DNA from: Acrocarpospora macrocephala
GTDB lineage: Bacteria; Actinomycetota; Actinomycetes; Streptosporangiales; Streptosporangiaceae
Reading direction: 5' to 3'
Assembly: GCF_009687865.1 (NCBI RefSeq)
Contig: NZ_BLAE01000088.1
Coordinates: 1-47,179 of the forward strand
DNA length: 47,179 nt
The notes beneath the pieces are model-generated. The model saw only the letters and a program-made list of their open reading frames with translations, was not told where the DNA came from and made no database searches. A program made the translations under genes and the position numbers. The number at the start of each line of letters is the position of its first letter. Within the stretch, counting starts at the first letter, position 1. This document shows, one piece after another, positions 1 through 7,245 of the stretch.

Positions 1-365
1 TCGTAGGCCTCCCACGGGGCCAGAACCGACCCGGCCCAATCGCAGGCGTGCAGATACCAGCAGACCAGACGCACCAGCGCCTCATCCGCCCGCACGGCGG
101 ATCGCCGGGCCCACACGGCCGCGTGAGCACGCAACGGCTCATCGATCCGGTACCGGCCGGGCACCACCCGCGTGACCAGACCCACCCCATCGAACGCCTC
201 CAACAGGCCCAAGACCGGCCCCACCCGCCTGCCATCCAGCGCGGCAGCCGACTCCACCGAGAAATCAGCCCCGGGATGCAACCCCAGCAGCCCGAACAGC
301 CGCGCGGCATCATCAGGCAGCGCTACGAACCCTTCCTCTCGTTCAGAGCGCGTCTGGACGTCCAT
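1..365 (-). CDS. NB-ARC/AfsR-like regulator fragment, runs off left edge
   Basis: An open minus-strand frame begins with ATG at 365 and continues past base 1. The first residues include ALPDDAARLFGLLGLHPG, followed by a short winged-helix-like stretch ending GRYRIDEPLRAHA. This resembles the segment just after the NB-ARC ATPase in AfsR/SARP-type TPR regulators, where the usual wording is LP..AARLFRLLGLHPG and YRFHDLLRAYA. The N-terminal DNA-binding and NB-ARC parts are missing. The frame stays open upstream of the ATG, but that sequence does not resemble the family. A Shine-Dalgarno-like GGGAG lies about 4 nt before the ATG, so a short TPR protein starting here is possible; a truncated gene is equally likely. 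Confidence 0.5.
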   Translation of the reverse strand, partial: MDVQTRSEREEGFVALPDDAARLFGLLGLHPGADFSVESAAALDGRRVGPVLGLLEAFDGVGLVTRVVPGRYRIDEPLRAHAAVWARRSAVRADEALVRLVCWYLHACDWAGSVLAPWEAY

Positions 366-732
366 TGATCTCCCTACCCCTCGGTGTGACTGATCCGGAG
401 GAAACTGCCAGGAACGTGCATGACAAGGAGAGGCCGCAGCGGCAGCCAGGAAAGGACGAAAGGGAACACGCGCGGCGGAGCGATGTCCTCGGCAGCGCTG
501 TCCACTGATCGTTGCAGGGCGATCGTCGGGAGGTCTCAGCCTCCCGCCAGGTGTGAACCGCACTCTTGGCCGTCGCCAAAAGCGCCAGCCGTCGAAAAGA
601 GTCGGAGTCGGCCTCGATGAGGTCACCGGACGCCCGATGCCTGCCATACAGGGTTTCGCCGACACGCCAAGTGTCGAACTCCACGAGCGTCGGGAACGCT
701 GTGGCCAAATGAGAGCCGTGTTCGGAGGGCAT
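343..732 (-). CDS. Uncertain small ORF with protein-like N-terminus
   Basis: The first about 60 residues (ATG at 732, with LVEFDTWRVGETLYGRHRA near the start) read like a genuine small actinomycete protein. After about residue 62, near base 546, the sequence becomes Arg/Ser/Cys-rich and looks non-coding. A GGGAGG/CCTCCC hairpin with a 6-nt loop sits at 529-546, exactly where the protein-like character ends. No ribosome binding site is visible before the ATG. It may be a small gene broken by a frameshift, or spurious. No function can be given. Confidence 0.25.
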   Translation of the reverse strand: MPSEHGSHLATAFPTLVEFDTWRVGETLYGRHRASGDLIEADSDSFRRLALLATAKSAVHTWREAETSRRSPCNDQWTALPRTSLRRACSLSSFPGCRCGLSLSCTFLAVSSGSVTPRGREINGRPDAL

Positions 733-914
733 AACTGTGACACTAGGAACGTGAGCTGCCGTGTCTCAACGAGGTTGCCAAGCGTTGCCGCGAAGATCCT
801 TGCCTCGGGATCGGACTGAATGCAGCGCGCAATCTTTGGCAACTTTCTTGATGGATGACCGCACCGGACGCAAGCTCAGGCATGGCCCATCCGTTCGGTG
901 AGGGAGGATCTTCG
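733..914. promoter_or_regulatory. Upstream region of DUF6879/XRE operon with inverted repeat
   Basis: This non-coding stretch precedes the operon starting at 915. It holds a perfect 8-bp inverted repeat, GTTGCCAA at 774-781 and TTGGCAAC at 836-843, with a third copy of the GTTGCC core at 784-789. Such a layout could be a binding site for the operon's own XRE regulator. The rest of 366-732 holds only the doubtful ORF on the minus strand. Function is inferred from position and symmetry only. Confidence 0.3.
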
Positions 915-1127
915 ATGAGCCTGGAATTCCTGGGAAAGGACCCGGACAGTCCCAATGGTGGCTCGCCAACGATCTGGCAGGACACCGAAACGGGCGACCT
1001 CTGGATCCAGGGCTGGACGGTCCAGGGATTGGCCGCCCGCGCCGAAATCGGCACAATTCCTGACGGCGAGGCGGTCGTCCGCGTCCCCCGGCGCATGCTC
1101 CAGTTCTTTCCGGAAGGTGAACAGTGA
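915..1127 (+). CDS. Small conserved protein preceding DUF6879 gene
   Basis: A 70-aa protein of unknown function, first gene of a three-gene operon. ATG at 915 is chosen because AGGGAGGA ends about 6 nt upstream; an earlier in-frame ATG at 855 lacks such a site. The sequence pattern (GKDP near the start, a W-Q-D-x-E-T-G-D-L-W-I-Q-G-W core, then V-R-V-P-R-R-M) resembles short proteins commonly encoded beside DUF6879 genes in actinomycetes. There is no signal peptide or membrane segment. Its stop codon overlaps the next start (GTGA at 1124-1127), implying translational coupling. A role with its neighbours is plausible; no activity can be assigned. Confidence 0.75.
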   Translation: MSLEFLGKDPDSPNGGSPTIWQDTETGDLWIQGWTVQGLAARAEIGTIPDGEAVVRVPRRMLQFFPEGEQ

Positions 1128-1642
1128 CCTCAGGCGCGGAGATTGATGAGGCGCTCCGCCGTTGTAAGCGATCCGCCGTGCACCTGGAGATGCGCGACGG
1201 CTACATGCTCGACGATCCCGACTTCCATGCCTGGCAGGCCGGTCACCGCCTCGATCCCGACGACCGGTCTTCCTGGTGGCGGCCCTGGCTCCAGAACATC
1301 GTGGACGCCACCACGCGAGGGGTCGAGGTAAGGCGAGCCCGCATCGTCTCCGAACCCGTAAGCGACTACATCCGCTACGAGTACGACATCACCTTCCCCA
1401 ACATCCGCGTCGGCGAACAGGTGCGGTGGCTTCCCCGCCACCACGCCACCGATCTGGCGCTCCCCGGGAACGACTTCTGGCTGTTCGACCAGGAGACGCT
1501 CCTCATCAACTACTTCAGCGGCAACGGCGACTGGCTGAACGTCGAGCAGATCATCGACCCTGCGGTCATCAAACTGTGCGGCGAAGCCTTCGAAGCGGTC
1601 TGGCACCGCGCGATCCCGCACGACGACTACCCCCTCCATTGA
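1124..1642 (+). CDS. DUF6879 family protein
   Basis: A 172-aa soluble protein starting at GTG 1124, overlapping the previous stop by 4 bp. It has the DUF6879 hallmarks: an N-terminal segment AVHLEMRDGY, the R-R-A-R-I-V-S-E-P-V-S-D-Y-I-R-Y-E-Y region, a V-R-W-L-P-R stretch, and the W-L-F-D-Q-E-T-L-L-I-N-Y-F signature. DUF6879 proteins are typically encoded beside XRE-DUF5753 regulators, as here. That arrangement resembles the Scr1-type regulator/partner pairs of streptomycetes, some of which have been described as toxin-antitoxin-like. Whether this protein acts as the effector is inference; its biochemical activity is unknown. Confidence 0.85.
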   Translation: MTSGAEIDEALRRCKRSAVHLEMRDGYMLDDPDFHAWQAGHRLDPDDRSSWWRPWLQNIVDATTRGVEVRRARIVSEPVSDYIRYEYDITFPNIRVGEQVRWLPRHHATDLALPGNDFWLFDQETLLINYFSGNGDWLNVEQIIDPAVIKLCGEAFEAVWHRAIPHDDYPLH

Positions 1643-1645
1643 GCC

Positions 1646-2497
1646 TTGCGTTCCTCAGCATCCAGCGCGCAGGAGGCGCTCGAAATCCTGGCCGCCCGGC
1701 TCCGCAAGATCCGTAAGGATGCCCGCTTGTCGGGACGGGAGTTCGGGCGGCTGACAGGATGGCATCCCTCCAAGATCAGCCGAATCGAGCACGCCCACCG
1801 GCCACCCTCGACCCACGAAATACGAGCCTGGTGCGAGCACAGCGGAGCGCCGGACCAGGCCGAGGACCTCATCGCCTCCCTGGAGGCAATCGAGGGCATG
1901 TTCGTCGAGTGGCGACACATGGAACGGACCGGGCTCCGCCAAGCACAAGAGTCGGTCGTCCCGCTGTGGGAACGTACGCGGCGGTTCCGTTTCTACGCCC
2001 CCAATCTCATCCCCGGCCCGCTCCAGACACGCGCCTACATCGCCGCTCTGCTGTCCGCGCTGCGAAAGCGCCGTGATCTTCCCGATGACGTCGAGGACGC
2101 CGTCCAAGTCCGAGTGGACAAACAGCGTGTCCTCTACGAAGGGGATCACCGGTTCGCGGTAATCCTGGAGGAGAGCGTCCTCCACCAGCCCATCGGAGGC
2201 TCGGAGATCATGACGGGCCAGTTCGGGCATCTGCTGACCGCCAGCACCCTGCCCTCTGTATCGCTCGGCATCATCCCGCTCGGGGCAGACCGCTCCGGCA
2301 TGTGGCCCACTGAGGCCTTCTTCATGTTCGATGACGAAGAGGTGACCGTTGAACTCGTGTCCGGCCACCTGACAGTCACGCGGCCACATGAGATCGCGCA
2401 ATACTCCCGCACGTTCACGGAACTAGCCGAGCTGGCCGTGTACGGCAAGGCCGCCCGAGCGCTGATCACAAAAGCGATTCAAGCGATGGACGGGTAG
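1646..2497 (+). CDS. XRE-family regulator with DUF5753 (Scr1-type)
   Basis: A 283-aa DNA-binding protein. Residues about 12-70 form a Cro/C1-type helix-turn-helix (LRKIRKDARLSGREFGRLTG, then W-H-P-S-K-I-S-R-I-E). Residues about 95-275 match DUF5753, with R-F-R-F-Y-A-P-N-L-I-P-G-P-L-Q-T near its start. This architecture is annotated as the Scr1-family antitoxin-like regulator of actinomycetes. The TTG start at 1646 lies 3 nt after the DUF6879 stop. No strong ribosome binding site precedes it, so translation probably depends on coupling; no better downstream start was found before the HTH. It likely regulates its own operon, perhaps through the inverted repeats at 774-843. Confidence 0.9.
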   Translation: MRSSASSAQEALEILAARLRKIRKDARLSGREFGRLTGWHPSKISRIEHAHRPPSTHEIRAWCEHSGAPDQAEDLIASLEAIEGMFVEWRHMERTGLRQAQESVVPLWERTRRFRFYAPNLIPGPLQTRAYIAALLSALRKRRDLPDDVEDAVQVRVDKQRVLYEGDHRFAVILEESVLHQPIGGSEIMTGQFGHLLTASTLPSVSLGIIPLGADRSGMWPTEAFFMFDDEEVTVELVSGHLTVTRPHEIAQYSRTFTELAELAVYGKAARALITKAIQAMDG

Positions 2498-2535
2498 CCA
2501 TGACGCTGTCTCGTCGTCCACGAGGGGTCCCATAT

Positions 2536-2564
2536 GTGCTCCCCACGCACGCGGGGATGGAGCC
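2536..2564 (+). CRISPR. Solitary type I-E-like CRISPR repeat
   Basis: The 29 bases begin GTGCTCCCC, continue ACGCAC, then GCGGGGATGGAGCC. This matches the type I-E repeat pattern common in streptomycetes and relatives: GTGCTCCCCGC, a short loop, GCGGGGATGG. CCCC and GGGG pair as the usual stem. No second repeat occurs about 61 nt downstream or upstream, and no cas gene is in the window. It is therefore either the relict of an array or a chance/functional single repeat lying between the XRE and AraC genes. Confidence 0.5.
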
Positions 2565-2663
2565 GACCGAAGGGCTCGTCCATTTTGCTACGGACGGTCC
2601 CTACCATGAGCTGTGATGGCAGGCTGATGGCGAGGTGTGGAAGGCGGGGGCGTGGTGGGTGCT

Positions 2664-3083
2664 ATGAGCCCGCAGGAGGATGAGAATCGTCGGCTGTTGC
2701 GGGCGCGGGATGCCATGGATCGTGATTACGCGAAGCCGTTGGATGTTCCCGGGGTGGCTGCCATCGCGTTCATGTCGGCGGCGCATTTCAGCCGGACCTT
2801 TCGTGCGGTCTTCGGGGAGACGCCCCATCGGTACTTGCAGCGGCGGCGGATCGAGCGGGCCATGGCCATGCTGCGGGAGACTGCGCTGCCTGTCACGGAT
2901 GTGGCGCGCGAGGTGGGTTTTGAGAGTCTCAGCAGCTTCACCCGCACATTCCGGTCGATAGTCGGTGCCTCGCCCACGCAGTTCCGTGCCAAGGCGGTGC
3001 CGCTCTCGGTGCCGATCTGCTTCGTGAAGGCCTGGTCCAGACCGAGCAGTTTTGGACAAGCCGAATCTGGTGCGAACACCTAG
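2664..3083 (+). CDS. AraC-family HTH regulator (DNA-binding domain only)
   Basis: A 139-aa protein consisting almost only of the AraC/XylS double helix-turn-helix (residues about 15-115). Visible are the first HTH (A-A-H-F-S-R-T-F-R-A-V-F-G-E-T-P, then Y-L-Q-R-R-R-I-E-R-A) and the second (V-T-D-V-A-R-E-V-G-F-E-S-L-S-S-F-T-R-T-F-R). There is no N-terminal sensor domain. ATG 2664 follows a GGCGGGGG stretch; a GTG at 2637 would add 9 residues. The VOC gene begins 10 nt after the stop, an AraC-VOC pairing often seen in actinomycetes, so the VOC gene is the probable target or partner. The effector is unknown. Confidence 0.88.
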   Translation: MSPQEDENRRLLRARDAMDRDYAKPLDVPGVAAIAFMSAAHFSRTFRAVFGETPHRYLQRRRIERAMAMLRETALPVTDVAREVGFESLSSFTRTFRSIVGASPTQFRAKAVPLSVPICFVKAWSRPSSFGQAESGANT

Positions 3084-3093
3084 CCTGGGCTGC

Positions 3094-3564
3094 ATGTTCA
3101 CACAAATCAGCATTCACTCAGTACGCGTACTCGACCAGGACGAAGCCCTGGACTTCTATGTCGGCAAGCTCGGGTTCGAGGTCTCCAGCGACGTCGACAT
3201 GGGCTTCATGCGATGGCTGACCATCGCGCTGCCCGGCGACCCCGGTCGTTCGATCCTGCTGGAGGTGCCCGGTCCGCCGGCGCTCAGCCCTGAGGTGGCC
3301 GCCCAGGTGCGCGACCTCGTGACCAAGGGCGCGATGGGTGTCGCGGCCATCCTCATAACCGACGACTGCCGGAAGACCTACGAAACGCTGAAGGCACAAG
3401 GCGTCGAGTTCACCGAGGAACCCGTCGTCCAGCCGTACGGCATCGACTGCGCGCTTCGGGACCCGTTCGGCAACCACATTCGCATCACTCAGCCTGCCGG
3501 CCAGCCGCGGGAGGTCGACGCGGACGATATCGCACGCTGGGGAGGCAGCCCTCGAAACGAGTAA
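3094..3564 (+). CDS. VOC-family (glyoxalase/dioxygenase-like) protein
   Basis: A 156-aa vicinal-oxygen-chelate fold protein. It opens with the typical beta strand and helix (S-V-R-V-L-D-Q-D-E-A-L-D-F-Y-V-G-K-L-G-F) and closes with L-R-D-P-F-G-N-H-I-R-I-T-Q-P. It matches the bleomycin-resistance/glyoxalase family subgroup often found next to AraC regulators. A metal site could include the E-P and D-P-F-G-N-H regions, but the substrate cannot be predicted. ATG 3094 starts at the conserved first strand; a TTG at 3052 would overlap the AraC gene. It is probably co-transcribed with the AraC gene. Glutathione-type glyoxalase I activity is unlikely in an actinomycete. Confidence 0.88.
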   Translation: MFTQISIHSVRVLDQDEALDFYVGKLGFEVSSDVDMGFMRWLTIALPGDPGRSILLEVPGPPALSPEVAAQVRDLVTKGAMGVAAILITDDCRKTYETLKAQGVEFTEEPVVQPYGIDCALRDPFGNHIRITQPAGQPREVDADDIARWGGSPRNE

Positions 3565-3613
3565 TCGCCGCAGGTCGCCTGGCCCGTACGACGCCGAGGC
3601 TAGGGTCGATGAC

Positions 3614-3970
3614 ATGAAGTTTCTTCTGATCATCTACGGCAACAAGGCGTTCTGGGACTCGATCCCCGCGGACGAGCGCGAGGCGACGATCGCCGAGTTC
3701 GATGCGTTCAACACCAAGTACACGAAGACCGGCGAGCTCCTCGGCGCGTACGGCCTTGCCGATGTGACTGAGGCGAAAACCGTTCGCGTCCGGGATGGTA
3801 TGCCCGTCGTCACCGACGGGCCATACCTGGAGGCTAAGGAGTACCTGGCCAGCACCTACCTCCTGGACGTCGCGGACGAGGCCCGCGCCCTGGAGATCGC
3901 CGCCGAACTGCCCGCGGCCGCCCTCAGCCAGGTGGAGTTCTGGCCGATCCTGCACGAGGCATCGCCCTGA
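3614..3970 (+). CDS. YCII-related domain protein
   Basis: A 118-aa protein of the YCII-related family (COG3795). It has the starting beta strand M-K-F-L-L-I-I-Y-G-N, the L-L-G-A-Y-G-L-A motif and the V-T-D-G-P-Y-L-E-A-K-E segment with its conserved acidic/aromatic residues. Actinomycete members are frequently encoded near ECF sigma factors; none is seen here. Its role is unknown; a small-molecule enzyme or accessory role is assumed for the family. The stop codon lies inside the 5' arm of the hairpin at 3966-3991, shared with the convergent gene. Confidence 0.87.
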   Translation: MKFLLIIYGNKAFWDSIPADEREATIAEFDAFNTKYTKTGELLGAYGLADVTEAKTVRVRDGMPVVTDGPYLEAKEYLASTYLLDVADEARALEIAAELPAAALSQVEFWPILHEASP

Positions 3971-3991
3971 TTCGCGGGTTCGCGGATCAGG
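3966..3991. terminator. Bidirectional hairpin holding both convergent stop codons
   Basis: CCTGAT-t-CGCG, loop GGTT, CGCG-g-ATCAGG gives an 11-bp stem including one T-G pair. The 5' arm contains the TGA of the YCII gene (3968-3970). The 3' arm contains the TGA of the convergent Cys-rich gene (3987-3989 on the minus strand). No U-tract follows in either direction, so it may work as an intrinsic terminator without U-tract or as an mRNA 3'-end stabiliser. Confidence 0.6.
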
Positions 3992-4232
3992 TGTGGGCGC
4001 CGACGCGGTCGACGATGGCGGTGGCGCCGGCCTTGCGGGCGCAGTGGGCGCAGCAGAACCATCTGCCTTCGTCTTCGACGCCGTGGCCGACGATGCGACA
4101 GGAACAGTGCTCGCAGATGGGTGCCATCCGCGTGATCGCGCACTCGAAGCTGTCAAAGGTGTGGACCACGCCTTGAGCGTGGATCTCGAATGTCATGTCG
4201 TAGTCGTTGCCGCATACTTCGCAGGCCGCCAT
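3987..4232 (-). CDS. Small Cys-rich zinc-ribbon-like protein
   Basis: An 81-aa protein with nine cysteines (C4, C7, C31, C40, C43, C45, C60, C61, C64) and several histidines. The spacing C-x2-C, F-E-C, C-E-H-C-x-C and C-C-A-H-C suggests one or two zinc ribbons or a compact metal-binding fold. The core (V-H-T-F-D-S-F-E-C-A-I, then M-A-P-I-C-E-H-C) matches a small conserved actinobacterial family of unknown function. There is no signal peptide, so it should be cytoplasmic. It lies 157 nt downstream of the 942-aa signalling protein on the same strand. Metal binding is inferred from the cysteine pattern. Confidence 0.8.
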   Translation of the reverse strand: MAACEVCGNDYDMTFEIHAQGVVHTFDSFECAITRMAPICEHCSCRIVGHGVEDEGRWFCCAHCARKAGATAIVDRVGAHT

Positions 4233-4389
4233 GGTTCCCCCCGATGTCGATGCTTACGGCGGGTTTGGTACCCGTTCCAGAAGGTGATGTGGGCGACCTT
4301 GCGGAACGCTTGGGGTGTTGGGGTGAATTGTTTGCCGCCACCCGCTTCGTCTCGGTCCGGGTGGGCCCAGACGAAGCGGGTGAGGGCGT

Positions 4390-7218
4390 TTATAGGGCTT
4401 TGAGAACGGTGGTGATGGTGGTCTTCGCGCCGTTCAGGGCCTCGCGGAGGTCCATCAGGGTGGAGTCGGGAGAGTTGATGGGGGTGTTGGCGGGGCGGTC
4501 GCTGCCGCCGAAGAGGATGTAGACGACCCGGGTGCCCTGGAGGGCGTAGATCTCGTAGCGGGCCGAGTAGGCGGTGTCCGTCTTCTGTTTGATCGCCTGG
4601 CCGTAGTTGTCCTCGCCGATGCCGGGGAGCTTGGTGATTTTGCTCCAGGCGATGCCGCCGATTCTGGAGCTCGCGGTGAACTTGGTCTTGCCGCGTTTGT
4701 CGATCAGGAAGAAGCGGGCGGAGTCGGCGTCGGGGAATTCGCGGACGCTGACCATGAGGTTCCGCCAGCGGATCTTGCCGTCGGCGACGGGCATCTTGTC
4801 GTTCCACCACTGGCACTGGATGTGTTCGGCCTTGCCGTCCTTGCTGGTGGCCGCCTCGCCCTTGGTTTGCGGGACGAGTTCGGCGGCGACCTGGTTCAGG
4901 GCGACGCAGTGCGGCGGGAGGTCGATGAGTACGGGCTTGGGGCTGGCGGTCGGGGTAGGGCTGGGGCGAGCCTTTCCGGCGAAGGGAGATGGTTTGCCCT
5001 GCTGCCAGGCGGTGACCGACTGGGCCAGCTGCTCGAGCAGGACTTTGACCTCGCGGATCGCGTTCTCTTCGGTGATCGACTGTTTAGTCTCGGCGGAGAA
5101 GAGGTCGGCTTCCTTGTGTTGCTGGCTCGCTTCGTACTTGACCTGGAAGGTGATGTTGCCGACGCGGCCCATGCCCTGGCCGAAGGAGTAGTGGTAGTCC
5201 TTCTCGCGGACCAGCTGGTACTGGGCGACGGCTTCCTCGCCTACGCCGGTGAACTTGGTGGGCTTGGAGTAGTAGCGCTCCTTGGTGGAGTTGTTGCCGC
5301 CATAGGTGTATTGGCTGAGTTCACCGTTGAACTGGATTTTGGCGGCTTTCTCAGCGGTGGTCTCGCCTAGGGCTTCGTACCGGGCGACGTTGACGACGAT
5401 CTCGCGGCTGCGGGTGACGTCGCGGTAGGAAATATTGCGATTTGCCCAGGTGCAGGTCCAGCGGACGTAGCTGACGATCGTGTCGGCCCTGTTGTCGCTG
5501 GTACGGGAGTCGATCTTCGCTTGGGGGACGAGGCGTTCCGTTTCGACGGGGTCGAGCATGCCGCACACGTCGGCGTTGGCGCCCGCGTTCGCGGCGGCCG
5601 ACGTCGTCGCCGAGGGGGCGGCGCTGCCGGAGGATGTGGCCGCGACCGGAGTCTGGTCGCCGGCTTGGGTCTTCATGAACACGAAAGTGCCGCCAGCCAC
5701 GAGGAGCACGACGACCAGCGCCAGGACGGGCACCACCCAGCCACGCCGCTTCCGCGGCGGCCCCTGCCAACCGCCACCCGGCTGCGTGGTCCCTGGCCAG
5801 GGCCCGCTCTCGGACCCCTGCCACTGGCCTGCCATCTGGTACGGCCCCGCATCCTGCCCGGACGGGTGCCACGGCGCTCCCGAAGGCGGGGGAGGCTGAG
5901 GGCTACCCGACCAAACAGGCGTATCCGGCGGTTGCGGCCCAGTTGGCCGAGACCCTGGCGCGCTCGCCTGCGGAGGACTATCCGGCCAGCGCCCATGCGC
6001 GTCCGGCGGCTGCGGCCCACCCGACCAAGATCCAGGCGCGTCCGGTGACTGTGAACCGCCCGACCAAGATCCAGGCGCGTCCGGTGACTGCGGACCGCCC
6101 GGCCAAGGCCCCGGTGTGTCCGCCGACAGGGATCCGCCCAGAAAAGATCCGGGTACATCTGGCGATTGCGGATTGCCCGGCCAAGCCCCTGGCGTACCCG
6201 GCTGCTGAGGGTTACCCGGCCACGATCCGGGCGCGTCCGGTGACTGTGGACCGCCCGGCCAATGCCCTGGCATATCCGGCTGGGGATGGCCACCCTGCCA
6301 AGATCCGGGCGCGTCCGGTGGTTGCGGGGTCTCCGGTTCCCGACCTGTGGCAGATCCTTCAGCGGGAGGGCTGGAGAGTACCTGTGGGGGCGTGTAAATG
6401 GGGAGTTCGTGGAGCTTGGTCGGCTCGTCGCGATCGTTGGACGGTGCTGGCTGGGGCCAGCCGGGAGCGACGGGCGGTTCGTGCTGCCAGCCTGGCGGGG
6501 GCGGTAACGGTGGTCCATCCCGCCATGGTTCTTCGGCGTTCTGGGCGGCGCGGGGTTCGGGGCGCTCGCCGGGGTCGGCAACGGAGGGCCAAGGGATCGG
6601 GCCCGAAGGCAAACGTTCAACCGGTCGGGTGTCGGGGTCCGAATCCTGGGTGTCGTCAAAAGACTCGGCTGCCCCGAACGCCGAAGGTGGAACAAAATGA
6701 CCGGCTGGACTCAGGCCGGGCGCGTTTTCAATTGACGGATCAGTCCGCTCTTCAGATCGGAACTCCGCGGCGGCGTCAAAATACCCGCCCGCGACTCGTG
6801 TCGTCGGCACATCAAATGAGGGCCAGTCCGCGGCGGCCTCTGGGCGGTCATCCGCGTTTCGCTGGAAATTCGGCCGCAGGATTCGGGCCGACTGATGCCC
6901 GGAGGCGTCCTCGGGCTCGGATACACGACCCCGGCTCGGCTCAGGAGGCGGGCCGAAGGGCAGGTCGGAATCGTCCGGCCTTTCGGTGGCGTCGTCCCGG
7001 TGATCATCCTCGGTGGAGCCCGCGTTCGAACTTTCCGCCATGTCGGTGGGTTCCGAAGCGTCGGACTCGGGGTGCTGTTCGGGATGTGGCGGCTCAGGTG
7101 GAGGGTCCGGCGATGGCGGTGGGGGGAAGTAGGCGCGGGGATCCGGGTTGGGTTCGTTCAGGGGGCGGCGCGGCGGGGGCTTGAACGGGTCCCACGGGGT
7201 GTTCGGGGGTGTGGTCAT
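4390..7218 (-). CDS. Single-pass protein: Pro-rich cytoplasmic arm, two DUF3558-like ectodomains
   Basis: A 942-aa protein. Residues 1-490 are proline-rich and disordered, with about eleven 13-residue repeats (297-445). R-K-R-R-G-W at 489-494 precedes a membrane helix at about 494-516. Outside lie two related domains: one with C552 and C589 (W-T-C-T-W) and G-V-G-E-E-A at 658-663, the second with C771, C802 (I-Q-C-Q-W-W) and G-I-G-E-D at 866-870. The same C...C-x-W...GxGE pattern occurs in the ectodomain of the first kinase of this operon, suggesting a DUF3558-like fold. ATG 7218 follows CAGGAGC and lies 27 nt after the second kinase. There is no kinase domain. Inferred role: co-receptor or scaffold, with the cytoplasmic arm a possible phosphorylation target. 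Confidence 0.85.
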   Translation of the reverse strand: MTTPPNTPWDPFKPPPRRPLNEPNPDPRAYFPPPPSPDPPPEPPHPEQHPESDASEPTDMAESSNAGSTEDDHRDDATERPDDSDLPFGPPPEPSRGRVSEPEDASGHQSARILRPNFQRNADDRPEAAADWPSFDVPTTRVAGGYFDAAAEFRSEERTDPSIENAPGLSPAGHFVPPSAFGAAESFDDTQDSDPDTRPVERLPSGPIPWPSVADPGERPEPRAAQNAEEPWRDGPPLPPPPGWQHEPPVAPGWPQPAPSNDRDEPTKLHELPIYTPPQVLSSPPAEGSATGREPETPQPPDAPGSWQGGHPQPDMPGHWPGGPQSPDAPGSWPGNPQQPGTPGAWPGNPQSPDVPGSFLGGSLSADTPGPWPGGPQSPDAPGSWSGGSQSPDAPGSWSGGPQPPDAHGRWPDSPPQASAPGSRPTGPQPPDTPVWSGSPQPPPPSGAPWHPSGQDAGPYQMAGQWQGSESGPWPGTTQPGGGWQGPPRKRRGWVVPVLALVVVLLVAGGTFVFMKTQAGDQTPVAATSSGSAAPSATTSAAANAGANADVCGMLDPVETERLVPQAKIDSRTSDNRADTIVSYVRWTCTWANRNISYRDVTRSREIVVNVARYEALGETTAEKAAKIQFNGELSQYTYGGNNSTKERYYSKPTKFTGVGEEAVAQYQLVREKDYHYSFGQGMGRVGNITFQVKYEASQQHKEADLFSAETKQSITEENAIREVKVLLEQLAQSVTAWQQGKPSPFAGKARPSPTPTASPKPVLIDLPPHCVALNQVAAELVPQTKGEAATSKDGKAEHIQCQWWNDKMPVADGKIRWRNLMVSVREFPDADSARFFLIDKRGKTKFTASSRIGGIAWSKITKLPGIGEDNYGQAIKQKTDTAYSARYEIYALQGTRVVYILFGGSDRPANTPINSPDSTLMDLREALNGAKTTITTVLKAL
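5884..6330 (-). repeat. In-frame 13-residue tandem repeats (about 11 copies)
   Basis: Degenerate 39-bp units encode variants of S-P-D-A-P-G-S-W-P-G-G-P-Q within residues 297-445 of the 942-aa protein. Each unit keeps P-G and usually a W, with small or polar residues between. Adjacent copies (for example residues 377-402) are nearly identical while outer ones have drifted, pointing to repeated local duplication. The encoded stretch should be extended and unstructured. Confidence 0.8.
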
Positions 7219-7245
7219 GACGGGCTCCTGGAGGGTGGGAGAGGG

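Noticed and set aside
2536-2636. A full CRISPR array
   Set aside because: Only one repeat; no second copy at spacer distance and no cas genes.
5943-7184. 413-residue plus-strand frame with regular A-R-P-V repeats
   Set aside because: It only mirrors the proline-rich repeats of the 942-aa protein coded on the other strand. No start signal or domain.
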